The position numbers were made by a program, and so were the translations under genes. The notes beneath the pieces are model-generated. The model was not told the DNA's origin and did not search any database. It saw only the letters and a program-made list of their open reading frames with translations. From Leifsonia sp040686855 (lineage in GTDB: Bacteria; Actinomycetota; Actinomycetes; Actinomycetales; Microbacteriaceae): a stretch of 64,000 nt of DNA. Shown piece after piece: positions 19,026-27,306 of the stretch (within the stretch, counting starts at the first letter, position 1; each line of letters starts with the position of its first letter). The stretch covers positions 310,001 to 374,000 of the forward strand of contig NZ_JBFBOG010000001.1 of assembly GCF_040686855.1 (NCBI RefSeq), read 5' to 3'.

Positions 19026-19604
19026 TCAGCGGGCGTGGAAGCGGTTCTGCGCGGGGGTCAGACCCTCGGCGGCGATCTGCTCGACCGCGTCGGCGGCGTC
19101 CGCCACCAGGATCGGGAGATTGGTGCGCTCGGTGGACGAGAACGCCTTGAGCACGTGGTCCGCGGCTCCCGACGAGCCGGGCGGGCGGCCGACGCCGACC
19201 CGCACGCGGGTGAAGTCTCCGGTGCCGATCGCGGAGATCACATCCCGGACGCCGTTGTGGCCGCCGTGGCCGCCGCCGCTCTTGAGGCGGATGGTGTCGA
19301 ACGGGATGTCGAGCTCGTCGTGCACCACGATCAGGTGCGACGGGTCGAGCGAGTAGAAGCGCAGCAGCTGAGCGACCGGGCCGCCGGAGACGTTCATGTA
19401 CGTGTTCGGCTTGGCCAGGATGAAGCGAGGGCCGCCGGGGGCGAGTCTGCCCTCGGCGACCGTCGCGTTCGTCTTGTGGGTCTTGAAGGTGAGTCCCCCG
19501 CGCGAGGCGAGTTCGTCGAGCACCATCTGACCCACGTTGTGACGCGTGGCGGCGTAGCCGGGCCCGGGGTTGCCGAGCCCGACCACGAGCCAGGGTGCGT
19601 CCAT
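19026..19604 (-). CDS. pth: Peptidyl-tRNA hydrolase
   Basis: Cleaves the ester bond of peptidyl-tRNAs that drop off the ribosome and so recycles tRNA. The 192-residue protein has all the Pth marks: LVVGLGNPGPGYAATRHNVG with the catalytic His of RHN, LAKPNTYMNVSG, VVHDELDIPFDTIRLKSGGG with the conserved Asp, and GGHGGHNGVRDVISAIG. It starts 8 bases after the L25 gene; the rplY-pth pair is a standard actinobacterial operon. Confidence 0.97.
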   Translation of the reverse strand: MDAPWLVVGLGNPGPGYAATRHNVGQMVLDELASRGGLTFKTHKTNATVAEGRLAPGGPRFILAKPNTYMNVSGGPVAQLLRFYSLDPSHLIVVHDELDIPFDTIRLKSGGGHGGHNGVRDVISAIGTGDFTRVRVGVGRPPGSSGAADHVLKAFSSTERTNLPILVADAADAVEQIAAEGLTPAQNRFHAR

Positions 19605-19612
19605 GGAGGGGA

Positions 19613-20242
19613 TTACTCCGCGTCGCCCTCGGCGGCCTCGGCCTCGGCCTCGGCGGCCTCCTCGGCGGCCTCGGTCTCCTCGTCCTCGGCGCGCGCGGCG
19701 GCCGGGACGACGACGTTGAGGATGAGCAGGTCCTCGTCCTCGGCGAGCGTGGCGCCGGCCGGGAGGTCGAAGTCCTTGGCGTGGTACTGGGTGCCCTCCT
19801 CGGCGTCCGTCACGTCGATGACGATGCGCTCCGGGATGTGGGTGGCCTCGACCTCGAGCTTGATGGTCGGGATGTCGAGCACGGCGATGGTGCCGGAGAA
19901 CGGCTCGCCCTCGACGTGCACCGGGACCTCGACAGTGACCTTCTCGCCGCGGCGGATGACCACGAGGTCGAGGTGCTCGATGATCTGCGACACCGGGTCC
20001 TTCTGGACGTCCTTCACCAGGGCGAGCTGGCCCTTGCCCTCGATGTCGAGGTCGAGCACCGCGTTCGCCTTGCGGAGCAGGAGCGAGACCTGGTGGCCCG
20101 GGAGGGTGACGTGGACGGGGTCGGTGCCGTGACCGTAGATGACCGCGGGGATCTTGCCGACGGCGCGGATCTTGCGGGCCGCGCCCTTGCCGAAGCTGTC
20201 GCGCAGCTCGGCGCTGACCTTGTTGGACTCTTCAGTCGCCAT
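19613..20242 (-). CDS. rplY: 50S ribosomal protein L25/general stress protein Ctc
   Basis: Binds 5S rRNA in the large ribosomal subunit. The 209-residue long form has an N-terminal L25 domain (RDSFGKGAARKIRAVGKIPAVIYG, here given in part: RDSFGKGAARKIRAVG then KIPAVIYG) and a C-terminal TL5/CTC beta domain (VEVPVHVEGEPFSGT, VEATHIPERIVIDV). An acidic Glu/Ala-rich tail of about 30 residues ends the protein, as in many actinobacteria. GAGGAG stands before the ATG at 20242. It is the first gene of the rplY-pth unit. Confidence 0.96.
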   Translation of the reverse strand: MATEESNKVSAELRDSFGKGAARKIRAVGKIPAVIYGHGTDPVHVTLPGHQVSLLLRKANAVLDLDIEGKGQLALVKDVQKDPVSQIIEHLDLVVIRRGEKVTVEVPVHVEGEPFSGTIAVLDIPTIKLEVEATHIPERIVIDVTDAEEGTQYHAKDFDLPAGATLAEDEDLLILNVVVPAAARAEDEETEAAEEAAEAEAEAAEGDAE

Positions 20243-20433
20243 GATTTCTCCTCGCCGGCACGAGGACCGGCTGTCGGGCGAGCCGCGAGGCCCGCAGTGT
20301 TGGTGTTGTTCGACTCGAACGCATCGAAGTGCGCGAGGAAAGACTGCGTAGCCTGCTCCACCGCGTCGATCACGGATGCTGTGGGAGCATCCCTCGCCGA
20401 AGTTCAGTTGTGGAGTCTACCCGATCGAGATAA

Positions 20434-20449
20434 ACTAAGCGCGCTTAGT
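20434..20449. promoter_or_regulatory. Perfect palindrome upstream of SRPBCC-marR pair (likely MarR operator)
   Basis: ACTAAGCGCGCTTAGT is a perfect 16-base palindrome ending 22 bases before the SRPBCC start codon. It is AT-richer than its surroundings and fits a MarR-family dimer site. The MarR gene is the second gene of the unit, so self-repression is likely but inferred. Confidence 0.7.
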
Positions 20450-20471
20450 AATGCGACGAACGGAGAGCATC

Positions 20472-20906
20472 ATGTGGACGACCCGCCACACCGGCACCAC
20501 CACCGCGCCCGCCTCGGCCGTGTGGTCCGCCCTGCGCGACCTGCACAGCGGCATCCCGCTCGGCCCGGCCAGCGACTCCTTCGAGCTCCACGGCCCGTTC
20601 GCCGTCGGCACGGAGGTCACCGTCACACCGCAGGGCCAGGAGGCGATGACCTCGACGATCGTCGAGCTGGACCCCGAGCAGGTCTACGCCGACCGCACGG
20701 TGTTCGGCGGGCTGGCCCTGACTTTCCGGCACACCCTGAAGGCGCAGGCGGGAGGCGGCACCGAGGTCACGCACACGCTGGAGATCGACGGTCCGGGCGC
20801 TGACGCGGTCGGCCCGGAGCTCGGCCCGCAGATCGCCGGCGACTTCCCGGTCGCGATGGCGGAGCTGCTGCATTCCGCTGAGCAGCGGGTCGCCGCCGGT
20901 GCCTGA
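20472..20906 (+). CDS. SRPBCC (START/Bet v1-like) family protein
   Basis: A 144-residue protein of the SRPBCC superfamily, which binds hydrophobic ligands or acts on them. It has the family's N-terminal pattern TTTAPASAVWSALRDL, a central beta-sheet (FAVGTEVTVTPQGQE, STIVELDPEQVYADRT) and a long C-terminal helix (IAGDFPVAMAELLHSAEQ). ATG at 20472 is chosen because GGAGAG lies seven bases upstream; an ATG at 20451 would lie too close to the operator-like palindrome. It overlaps the MarR gene by 8 bases, so the two are translated together. The ligand is unknown. Confidence 0.85.
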   Translation: MWTTRHTGTTTAPASAVWSALRDLHSGIPLGPASDSFELHGPFAVGTEVTVTPQGQEAMTSTIVELDPEQVYADRTVFGGLALTFRHTLKAQAGGGTEVTHTLEIDGPGADAVGPELGPQIAGDFPVAMAELLHSAEQRVAAGA

Positions 20907-21351
20907 GGCCGGACTCGGGAGCCGATTCCCGGCCGCATCGCAGAGCCCCGGCCTGCTGCTCTGGCGGGTGACAAACCACTGGCAGGCCGCCATGCGCGCC
21001 GCGCTCGCCCCGCATGAGCTGACCCACGTGCAGTACGTACTGCTCGCATCCCTCACCTGGCTCGCCGACCGCGAGCCGGATCGCCTGGTCACCCAGGTCG
21101 AGCTCGCGGGCTTCGCGGCGACCGACCCGATGATGACCTCGCAGGTGGTGCGTGCGCTGGAGCGGGCGGGGCTCGTGGAGCGCCTCCCCCATCCCACCGA
21201 CGGCCGGGCGCGCGTGCTGCGCGCGACACCCGAGGGCGCCGGGGCTGCGCGGCGGGCGACGGCCGACGTGGAGGCGGCGGACGCGGCCTTCTTCGCCGCC
21301 GTGGACGCGGCGGCCTTCACGCGGCAGCTGGCCGCGCTCTCGAGCAGCTAG
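20899..21351 (+). CDS. MarR-family transcriptional regulator
   Basis: A 150-residue winged-helix repressor. The core reads ELTHVQYVLLASLTWLAD, then the recognition region AATDPMMTSQVVRALERAGLVERLPHPTDGRARVLRAT (in parts: AATDPMMTSQVVRALERAG, LVERLPHPTDGRARV), with the wing DGRAR. The GTG start lies inside the end of the SRPBCC gene. It probably binds the palindrome at 20434-20449. Its stop overlaps that of the convergent gluconokinase gene within CTAG (21348-21351). Confidence 0.9.
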   Translation: MPEAGLGSRFPAASQSPGLLLWRVTNHWQAAMRAALAPHELTHVQYVLLASLTWLADREPDRLVTQVELAGFAATDPMMTSQVVRALERAGLVERLPHPTDGRARVLRATPEGAGAARRATADVEAADAAFFAAVDAAAFTRQLAALSSS

Positions 21352-21854
21352 ACGCGATCGCCCGCCACCGCGTCCGCGATGGTCGCGGCCAGTTCGTCCG
21401 GCGCGAGGGAGACGTCGAGGCGCATCCCCGCCTCGTCCGCCTGCAGCGGCTCCAGCGTGGCGAGCTGCGAGTCGAGCAGGGCGACCGGCATGAAGTGACC
21501 GGGACGCGCGGCCATGCGGGCCGCGAGCACTTCCCGCGTCCCGTCGAGCTCTGCGAACACCGCGCCGGGAGCCTCGGCGCGGATCAGATCGCGGTAGCTG
21601 CGCTTGAGCGCCGAGCAGGCGACGACCACGCCCTCGGGTGCGGTTCCGGCCAGCGTCTCGCCGATCGCGCGCAGCCACGGCGCCCTGTCGTCGTCGTCCA
21701 ACGGGGTGCCCGACGCCATCTTGGCGACGTTCGCCGGCGGGTGCAGCGCATCGCCGTCGACGAACGGCACGCCGAGCCGCGCGGCGACCCGCTCGCCCAC
21801 CGTCGTCTTGCCCGATCCGGACACGCCCATCACGACCACTTCGAGCCGCCGCAC
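21348..21854 (-). CDS. Gluconokinase (GntK-type)
   Basis: Phosphorylates gluconate to 6-phosphogluconate with ATP. The 168-residue protein has Walker A GVSGSGKTTVG, the substrate loop DGDALHPPANVAKMASG followed by PLDDDDRAPWL, VVVACSALKRSYRDLIR and the lid PGHFMPVALLDSQLATLE. GTG at 21854 follows GGAGGAGGG at good spacing. It is the last gene of the hexuronate operon, 44 bases after manD, with its own strong ribosome binding site. Gluconate entry here would feed 6-phosphogluconate dehydrogenase, whose gene is 11 kb away at the other end of the island. Confidence 0.9.
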   Translation of the reverse strand: MRRLEVVVMGVSGSGKTTVGERVAARLGVPFVDGDALHPPANVAKMASGTPLDDDDRAPWLRAIGETLAGTAPEGVVVACSALKRSYRDLIRAEAPGAVFAELDGTREVLAARMAARPGHFMPVALLDSQLATLEPLQADEAGMRLDVSLAPDELAATIADAVAGDRV

Positions 21855-21898
21855 TCGCCCTCCTCCATCGTCGTTCCGGTGCGGCGTCAGCACCGCCG

Positions 21899-23146
21899 TC
21901 ACCAGTCGTGCATCGAACCGTCGAGCAGACGGTTCACCGGCAGGTACGCCGACTGGTACGGGAAGGACTCCGCCACGACCTCGTCGTACGATACGCCGAG
22001 CCCGGGCTCCTCGCTCGGCGCGAGCATCCCGTCGGCGAACGTGTAGGTCGGCCTGAAGACCTCGTCGGTGGTGGCGCTGTGCCGCATGTACTCCTGGATG
22101 CCGAAGTTCGGGATGGCCACGCCGAGATGCACCGCTGCCGCCAGCCCGACGGGCGACACGTCGGTCGGACCGTGGACGCCGGACTTGATCTGGTAGACCG
22201 CCGCGTAGTCGAAGATGCGTCGCAGCCCCGTGATCCCGCCCGCGTGGGTGACGGGTGAGCGGACGTAGTCGATCAGCTGCTCCTCGAACAGCTCGCGGTA
22301 GTCCCAGATGGTGTTGAACACCTCCCCGATCGCGAGCGGCGTGGTGGTGTGCTCGCGCACGCGGCGCAGCACCGCCTGGTTCTCGGCGGGGGTCACATCC
22401 TCCAGCCAGAACAGGTCGTACGGCTCCAGCGACTTCCCGAGCTTCGCCGCCTGGATGGGCGTGAGCCGGTGGTGGGCGTCGTGCAGCAGCGGCAGCTCCG
22501 GCCCGAACTCGTTCCGTACGGCCTCGAAGACGCCGGGGATGTGGCGCAGGTAGGCGCGCGTGTCCCACTGCTCCTCGACCGGCACCGCGCTGCGGCGGGC
22601 GGGCTCGTGGTCGTAGCGGGTCGTCATCCCGTCGGCCCCGGCCGCCGCGTTCGCAGACGATGCGACGCCGTACACGGAGCCGAGGCCGGGGACGCCGGTC
22701 TGGATGCGGATGGCGCGGAAGCCCTGCTCGAGGTGCGACCGGATGGAGTCGAAGAGCTCGGGCAGCTCCGCCCCCGAGGCGTGGCCGTAGGTGAGGCAGC
22801 CGACCCGGCTGCGGCCGCCGAGCAGCTGGTACAGAGGAAGCCCCGCCACCTTCGCCTTGATATCCCACAGCGCCGTGTCGACGGCGGCGATGGAGGCCAT
22901 GGTCACCGGGCCGCGCCGCCAGTACGCGCCGCGGTAGAGGTACTGCCAGGTGTCCTCGATCCGGTGGGCGTCACTGCCGATCAGCAACGGGACCACGTGC
23001 TCGCTCAAGTAGGCGGCGACGGCGAGCTCGCGTCCGTTGAGCGTCGCGTCGCCGAGACCGGTGACACCGTCCTCGGTCGTGATGCGGAGGGTGACGAAGT
23101 TGCGGCCGGGGCTGGTGACCAGGACGTCGGCGGCGATGATTCTCAT
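21899..23146 (-). CDS. manD: D-mannonate dehydratase, enolase superfamily (ManD)
   Basis: Dehydrates D-mannonate to 2-keto-3-deoxygluconate; some family members act on D-gluconate or are annotated as RspA. The 415-residue protein begins MRIIAADVLVTSPGRNFVTL. Metal and catalytic residues are seen in LLHDAHHRLTPIQ (Asp), FWLEDVTPAENQ (Glu), LAIGEVFNTIWD (Glu) and SGVHGPTDVSPVG (His/Asp), as in ManD enzymes. It overlaps the fructuronate reductase gene by ATGA. The neighbouring uxuB-like and uxaC genes make mannonate the likely substrate. It replaces the unrelated UxuA, which is absent. Confidence 0.9.
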   Translation of the reverse strand: MRIIAADVLVTSPGRNFVTLRITTEDGVTGLGDATLNGRELAVAAYLSEHVVPLLIGSDAHRIEDTWQYLYRGAYWRRGPVTMASIAAVDTALWDIKAKVAGLPLYQLLGGRSRVGCLTYGHASGAELPELFDSIRSHLEQGFRAIRIQTGVPGLGSVYGVASSANAAAGADGMTTRYDHEPARRSAVPVEEQWDTRAYLRHIPGVFEAVRNEFGPELPLLHDAHHRLTPIQAAKLGKSLEPYDLFWLEDVTPAENQAVLRRVREHTTTPLAIGEVFNTIWDYRELFEEQLIDYVRSPVTHAGGITGLRRIFDYAAVYQIKSGVHGPTDVSPVGLAAAVHLGVAIPNFGIQEYMRHSATTDEVFRPTYTFADGMLAPSEEPGLGVSYDEVVAESFPYQSAYLPVNRLLDGSMHDW

Positions 23147-24432
23147 GCGGTGGCTCCTTGGAGGGATGCGGTGCGCCCGGCAAGCGGCCGGGCGAGGTCG
23201 GTGAGGTCGGGGGCGAGGGCGTCGAGCACGAGGGAGGCGCGACTGAGGGGGTCGTGCGCGTCCCGCAGGCGCGCGGTGAGCGAATCGGCCTGCGGGTCGC
23301 GTGCTCCGCCGGCAAGCAGGTGGAGGGTCCACGCGGCGAGGACGCCGAGCTGCGCCTCCCCCGGTCCGAGGCCGGCGGCGAGGCGTTCGCGCAGCGGCTC
23401 GACGATGCGCGGCCCGAGTTTCTGCGACCCGTCGGCGGCGATCTGGACGAGCCGGTGCTCGATGCGCGCGTTCGTGAAGCGGTCCCGCAGCGCCTGCTGT
23501 GCGGCCGCGACCGCGGCGTCGTCGAACGGCAGGCCCGGACGCTGCTCGGCCCAGAGCAGCTCCAGCTCGGCGGCGAGAGCCGGGTCGGCGACCGCCTCGG
23601 CGATCGTCCGGTGTCCGCGCAGCAGCCCCCGGTAGGCGAGGAGGGAGTGGCCGGCGTTCAGGAGTCGCAGCTTGCGGCGCTCGAACGGCTCCACGTCGTC
23701 GACGAAGCGCGCGCCGCCGGCCTCCCACGCGGGGCGTCCGGCGGGGAAGGCTCCGGCGAGCACCCACTCGCTGAACGGCTCGGTGATCACCGGGGCGGCG
23801 TCGTCCCAGCCGGCGAGCGCCCGGACCGCGGACAGGTCCTGCTCGGTCGTCGCGGGGGTGATGCGGTCGACCATGGTGGAGACGAAGGACACCTCCGACC
23901 GCACCCAGGCGTCGAGGTCGGGCTCGTCGGCGGTGAGGGCGAGCACCGCCTCCCGGAGGACGCGGCCGTTGCCGGAGAGGTTGTCGCAGCTGACGACCGC
24001 GAGGCCGCCCGCGTCGGCGCGGAACCGCGCGGCGAGTCCGTCGCGGATGCGGCCGGGCGCCGATGCGCCGGGGAGGTATCCGGCCTCGGTGACCGTCAGC
24101 GTGAGCACGCCGACCTGCGGGTCTGCCAGGGTCGCGAGCCACGCAGCGGTGTCTGCGCCGTCGTGCACACGGCTCAGCGCCTCCACGGTGGACACGGAGT
24201 CGTCCGCGGGGCCGCGGGTGACCACCGAGTAGAGGGAGTCCTGCGCGGCGAGGACGCGTGCCGCGTCCGCCCGGCGCCCGGTGAACGCCGCGATCCCCCA
24301 CCCGCCCGCAGCGTCGGGCGCCGCGTCGTTGGCGGCCTGCGTGTACCAGGCCTGATGCGCGCGATGGAACGCGCCCAGCCCGAGGTGCGCGACACGCACG
24401 GGGTGCCGGGCGGACCGCGGCGGCGGGGTCAT
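23143..24432 (-). CDS. uxuB: Mannitol dehydrogenase-family oxidoreductase, probable fructuronate reductase
   Basis: A long-chain NAD-dependent polyol dehydrogenase; in this context it should reduce D-fructuronate to D-mannonate. The N-terminal Rossmann domain has VAHLGLGAFHRAHQAWYT, and later VVSCDNLSGNGRVLREAV, a typical UxuB/UxaB segment. The C-terminal domain carries the catalytic pattern KLRLLNAGHSLLAYRG (Lys-x4-Asn-x2-His). At 429 residues it is slightly short of E. coli UxuB (486). It overlaps both neighbours by ATGA. Tagaturonate reductase or mannitol dehydrogenase are the alternatives, less likely beside manD and uxaC. Confidence 0.86.
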   Translation of the reverse strand: MTPPPRSARHPVRVAHLGLGAFHRAHQAWYTQAANDAAPDAAGGWGIAAFTGRRADAARVLAAQDSLYSVVTRGPADDSVSTVEALSRVHDGADTAAWLATLADPQVGVLTLTVTEAGYLPGASAPGRIRDGLAARFRADAGGLAVVSCDNLSGNGRVLREAVLALTADEPDLDAWVRSEVSFVSTMVDRITPATTEQDLSAVRALAGWDDAAPVITEPFSEWVLAGAFPAGRPAWEAGGARFVDDVEPFERRKLRLLNAGHSLLAYRGLLRGHRTIAEAVADPALAAELELLWAEQRPGLPFDDAAVAAAQQALRDRFTNARIEHRLVQIAADGSQKLGPRIVEPLRERLAAGLGPGEAQLGVLAAWTLHLLAGGARDPQADSLTARLRDAHDPLSRASLVLDALAPDLTDLARPLAGRTASLQGATA

Positions 24433-25292
24433 GCGGCCGCCGCGGTGCGCGTGCGGGCCGCCACGGCGCGCAGGTAGTCCAGGTTGCCCCGCGTCCGCTC
24501 CTCTACGGGCACGTCAGTGGAGAAGTCCTCGCACGTCACCCACCCGTCATAGCCGAACGCGTGCAGTGCCCGGAAGTAGTCGTCCACGTCCCCGGTGCCG
24601 GTCGTCAGCGGCGCCCAGGCGTGATGCCAGCGGACCGTGCCGTCCTGCTCGGGCTCGCCGGGCACCCAGGCGACGTTCTTCACATGGACGTGCGCGAGGT
24701 AGGGACCGAGCAGCTGGAGGGACGCGAGCGTCTCCTCCCGGCCCTCGATGACGAGGTTGCCGAGGTCGTGGATGACGCCGACGTGCTCCGGGTCGAGCCC
24801 GTCGAGCAGGCGGAAGGCGGCGGACGCCGAGGGCGTGATCGTCTCGTGGTGCAGCTCGACCAGGGCCTTGACCCCGTGCTCGGCGGCGCGGGAGGCCGCC
24901 CAGGACAGGTCGCGCCGGGCGGCGGCGAAGAGCGCGCGGTACTCCCCGGAATCCGTGCGCGGCATGGTGACCCGCACCTGTCGGGCGCCGAGGCGCGCGG
25001 TCGCGGCGAGCATCCGCTCGACGCCGTCGTGGTCGTCGCAGCGGGCGTAGCCGCCGATCCCGGAGTACTCCAGGCCGCTCTCCCGGGTAAGGCGGTCCAG
25101 CTCGTCCAGCCGGTCCTCGAGGCCGGTGAGCGGCCAGGTCGCGCGGTTGCCCGCCCAGAAGCCCGGGACGTCGGTCTCCTCCTGGTCGGTGATGCGCCAC
25201 TCGACGCCGTCCCAGCCCTGGCCGGCGAGGATGCGGACGGCCTCGGCGGGCGTCCATTCCGGGGTGGAGGCGGTGAAGACGGAGAACTTCAT
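24429..25292 (-). CDS. Sugar phosphate isomerase/epimerase (AP endonuclease 2-type TIM barrel), first
   Basis: A 287-residue TIM-barrel protein of the xylose isomerase/AP endonuclease 2 family. It shows the family's metal-site segments: GWDGVEWRITDQEE, ALVELHHETITPS, VGVIHDLGNLVIEG, YLAHVHVKNVAWVPG and GYDGWVTCEDFS. Such proteins isomerise or epimerise sugars, or, beside a Gfo/Idh partner, act on 3-keto sugars. It overlaps the Gfo/Idh gene upstream and the fructuronate reductase gene downstream by ATGA. The exact reaction is unknown. Confidence 0.83.
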   Translation of the reverse strand: MKFSVFTASTPEWTPAEAVRILAGQGWDGVEWRITDQEETDVPGFWAGNRATWPLTGLEDRLDELDRLTRESGLEYSGIGGYARCDDHDGVERMLAATARLGARQVRVTMPRTDSGEYRALFAAARRDLSWAASRAAEHGVKALVELHHETITPSASAAFRLLDGLDPEHVGVIHDLGNLVIEGREETLASLQLLGPYLAHVHVKNVAWVPGEPEQDGTVRWHHAWAPLTTGTGDVDDYFRALHAFGYDGWVTCEDFSTDVPVEERTRGNLDYLRAVAARTRTAAAA

Positions 25293-26467
25293 GCGCGGGC
25301 CTCCGTGGTCACCGGGCCGGTCGAGACGACGACGTCGTCCAGCTCGCCGCTCAGCACCTCGTCGAAGGCGATCGGGCGACCCAGCGTCGCCGAGAGGTAC
25401 ACCGCGCGCACGACGCAGAGCGACTGGAAGGCGTCCTCGACGCGCACACCGGGAGCCCGCCCGCCGTCGATCGCCGCCACGACATCCTCGTACTGGCGGA
25501 GATGCCCGATCACGAAGGCGTCGGAACCGCGATCGCCGCCGCGGACCTCGCCCGCCGGAACCAGCTCGGCTGCACGGTCGGTCGCGTCGCCGTCTGCGGC
25601 GAACGATTCGAGCTGGTCGTCGTGGATCACCGCGGAGCCCGCGTCGCCGTGCACCTGCAACCGGACCGCGAGGCCCGGGAAGGCCGCGGTCGTCGCGTGC
25701 AGCACGGCGAGCGCGCCGGACTCGAACCGGACGGTCGCGACCGCGATGTCCTCGACCTCGACGCGGTCATGGGCCAGGAGGGCGGTCTGCGCGAAGATCT
25801 CGACCGGGCGGCCGAGCATCCACACCAGCAGGTCGACGGTGTGGACACCCTGGTTCATCACCGCGCCGCCGCCGTCGAGCTCCCAGGTGCCGCGCCACTG
25901 ACCGGAGTCGTAGTAGTCCTGACTGCGCCACCAGGCGACCGAGGCGACGCCGCTGGTGAGCCTGCCGAATCGGCCGGTGTGCGCCGCCTCGGCGACGAGG
26001 ACCGAGGACGGGTCGAACCGGTGCTGGCTGATGACCGAGACGACGAGACCGTCGCTCTCCGCCCGCTCGGCGAGCGCGCGGAGCTGGCGCGCCCGGCCCA
26101 TGTCGGTGTCGAGCGGCTTCTCGATGACCACGTGCCTGCCGGCGGCGATCGCCTCCTCGGCGACGCTCACGTGCAGGCCGCTGGGGGTGCAGATGACCAC
26201 GAGGTCGGGACGGTGGGCGGGTCCCGTCTCGGCGAGGGCCTCGGCCAGGGAGGTGAACACCGCGGGGCGTTCGCCGGACGCCGCGGCGACCTGGTCGGCG
26301 AGCGCCTCCGCGGCCTCCGGGACGGCGTCGATCAGCGCGGTGATCGCGAGGCGCGGGTGCCGGTCGATGGCCCGGGCGTGGTTGACGCCGATGATGCCGC
26401 AGCCGACGATCGCGACACGCAACGGCACGGTCGCCTCGGCGGCGGAGGTGGTGTTCTGGTCTGTCAT
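25289..26467 (-). CDS. Gfo/Idh/MocA-family oxidoreductase
   Basis: An NAD(P)-dependent sugar or inositol oxidoreductase of 392 residues. The N-terminal Rossmann domain has VAIVGCGIIGVNHARAID and LVVICTPSGLHVSVAEEAI; the diagnostic EKPLDTD holds the catalytic Lys. The C-terminal sheet domain includes GGAVMNQGVHTVDLLVWMLG. ATG at 26467 is set by an ATGA overlap with the upstream isomerase gene and by the position of the Rossmann motif. It probably oxidises C3 (or another carbon) of a uronic-acid-containing substrate; that is inferred from the operon only. Confidence 0.88.
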   Translation of the reverse strand: MTDQNTTSAAEATVPLRVAIVGCGIIGVNHARAIDRHPRLAITALIDAVPEAAEALADQVAAASGERPAVFTSLAEALAETGPAHRPDLVVICTPSGLHVSVAEEAIAAGRHVVIEKPLDTDMGRARQLRALAERAESDGLVVSVISQHRFDPSSVLVAEAAHTGRFGRLTSGVASVAWWRSQDYYDSGQWRGTWELDGGGAVMNQGVHTVDLLVWMLGRPVEIFAQTALLAHDRVEVEDIAVATVRFESGALAVLHATTAAFPGLAVRLQVHGDAGSAVIHDDQLESFAADGDATDRAAELVPAGEVRGGDRGSDAFVIGHLRQYEDVVAAIDGGRAPGVRVEDAFQSLCVVRAVYLSATLGRPIAFDEVLSGELDDVVVSTGPVTTEARA

Positions 26468-27306
26468 GCGAGGGTGACTCCGATCCGGTCGGTCAGGGTG
26501 CGGAAGGCGCGGGCGGCACGGCCGAAGGCCGCAGGGCCGGAGAAGCCGCCGAGCGCGTTCACATCGGTGAGGTGGGGTTCGAGGGAGGCGAAGCCGGTGT
26601 AGCCGTCGTCGCGCAGCGCGGTGAGGGTCTGCAGGACCTGGCCGTCGCCCTCCCCCGCGGGGACGACCTCGCCCGTGGCGGTCAGCGCATCCTTGACCTG
26701 CAGGTACTCCAGGTGCGGACGCAGCGCAGCGTACCCGTCGTCGAAGGGGTGCGCGACGCCGACCTGGACGAAGTTCGCGCTGTCCCAGGCGAGGCGCAGC
26801 GCGGGCGAGCCGACCGACTCCACGATGTCCAGGCAGCGTTCGGGGGTGTCGCCGTAGATGTCCTTCTCGTTCTCGTGCAGGAGCACCAGCCCCTCCGCCT
26901 CGGCGACGTCCGCGAGGGCGCGCATCCGTACCAGGACGTCGTCGCGGATGCTCTCCACCGCAACCCCCTCGTCGCGGAAGAACGAGAACAGCCGGATGTA
27001 CCGCGTGCCGAGCCGGTGCGCCGCGGAGGCGGCGCGGCGCAGGCGCTCCACTTCGTGCTCGACGGGCAGCGAGACGTCGACCTTGCCGACGGGCGACGCG
27101 ATGGCGGAGACGCTCATCCCGCGCTCGCTCAGGACGGTGGCCAGGCGGTCGAGCTCCCCCGCATCCAGGTCCACGATGTTGACGCCCCAGGCGCTGCGGA
27201 CCTCGATGGCGCTCGCGCCGAGAGCCTGCAGCACGGCGACCTGGATGGCCGGGTCGGCGTCGATCTCGTCGCCGAAGCCGGACAGGGTCCACGTGACGGT
27301 GGTCAT
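26464..27306 (-). CDS. Sugar phosphate isomerase/epimerase (TIM barrel), second
   Basis: A 280-residue TIM-barrel protein of the same broad family as the gene at 24429 but clearly different in sequence. Segments near the metal site are GASAIEVRSAWGVNIVDLD, VLLHENEKDIYGDTPERCLD, LRLAWDSANFVQVGV, YLQVKDALTATGEVVPAGEG and GFASLEPHL. The start is fixed by an ATGA overlap with the permease gene and also overlaps the Gfo/Idh gene at its end. Two such isomerases beside one Gfo/Idh enzyme suggest consecutive steps on one unusual sugar. Confidence 0.83.
   Translation of the reverse strand: MTTVTWTLSGFGDEIDADPAIQVAVLQALGASAIEVRSAWGVNIVDLDAGELDRLATVLSERGMSVSAIASPVGKVDVSLPVEHEVERLRRAASAAHRLGTRYIRLFSFFRDEGVAVESIRDDVLVRMRALADVAEAEGLVLLHENEKDIYGDTPERCLDIVESVGSPALRLAWDSANFVQVGVAHPFDDGYAALRPHLEYLQVKDALTATGEVVPAGEGDGQVLQTLTALRDDGYTGFASLEPHLTDVNALGGFSGPAAFGRAARAFRTLTDRIGVTLA

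Noticed and set aside
26468..27292. An 825-base 5' extension of the Gfo/Idh gene
   Set aside because: It lies wholly within the second isomerase gene in another frame; the ATGA overlap and Rossmann motif place the start at 26467.
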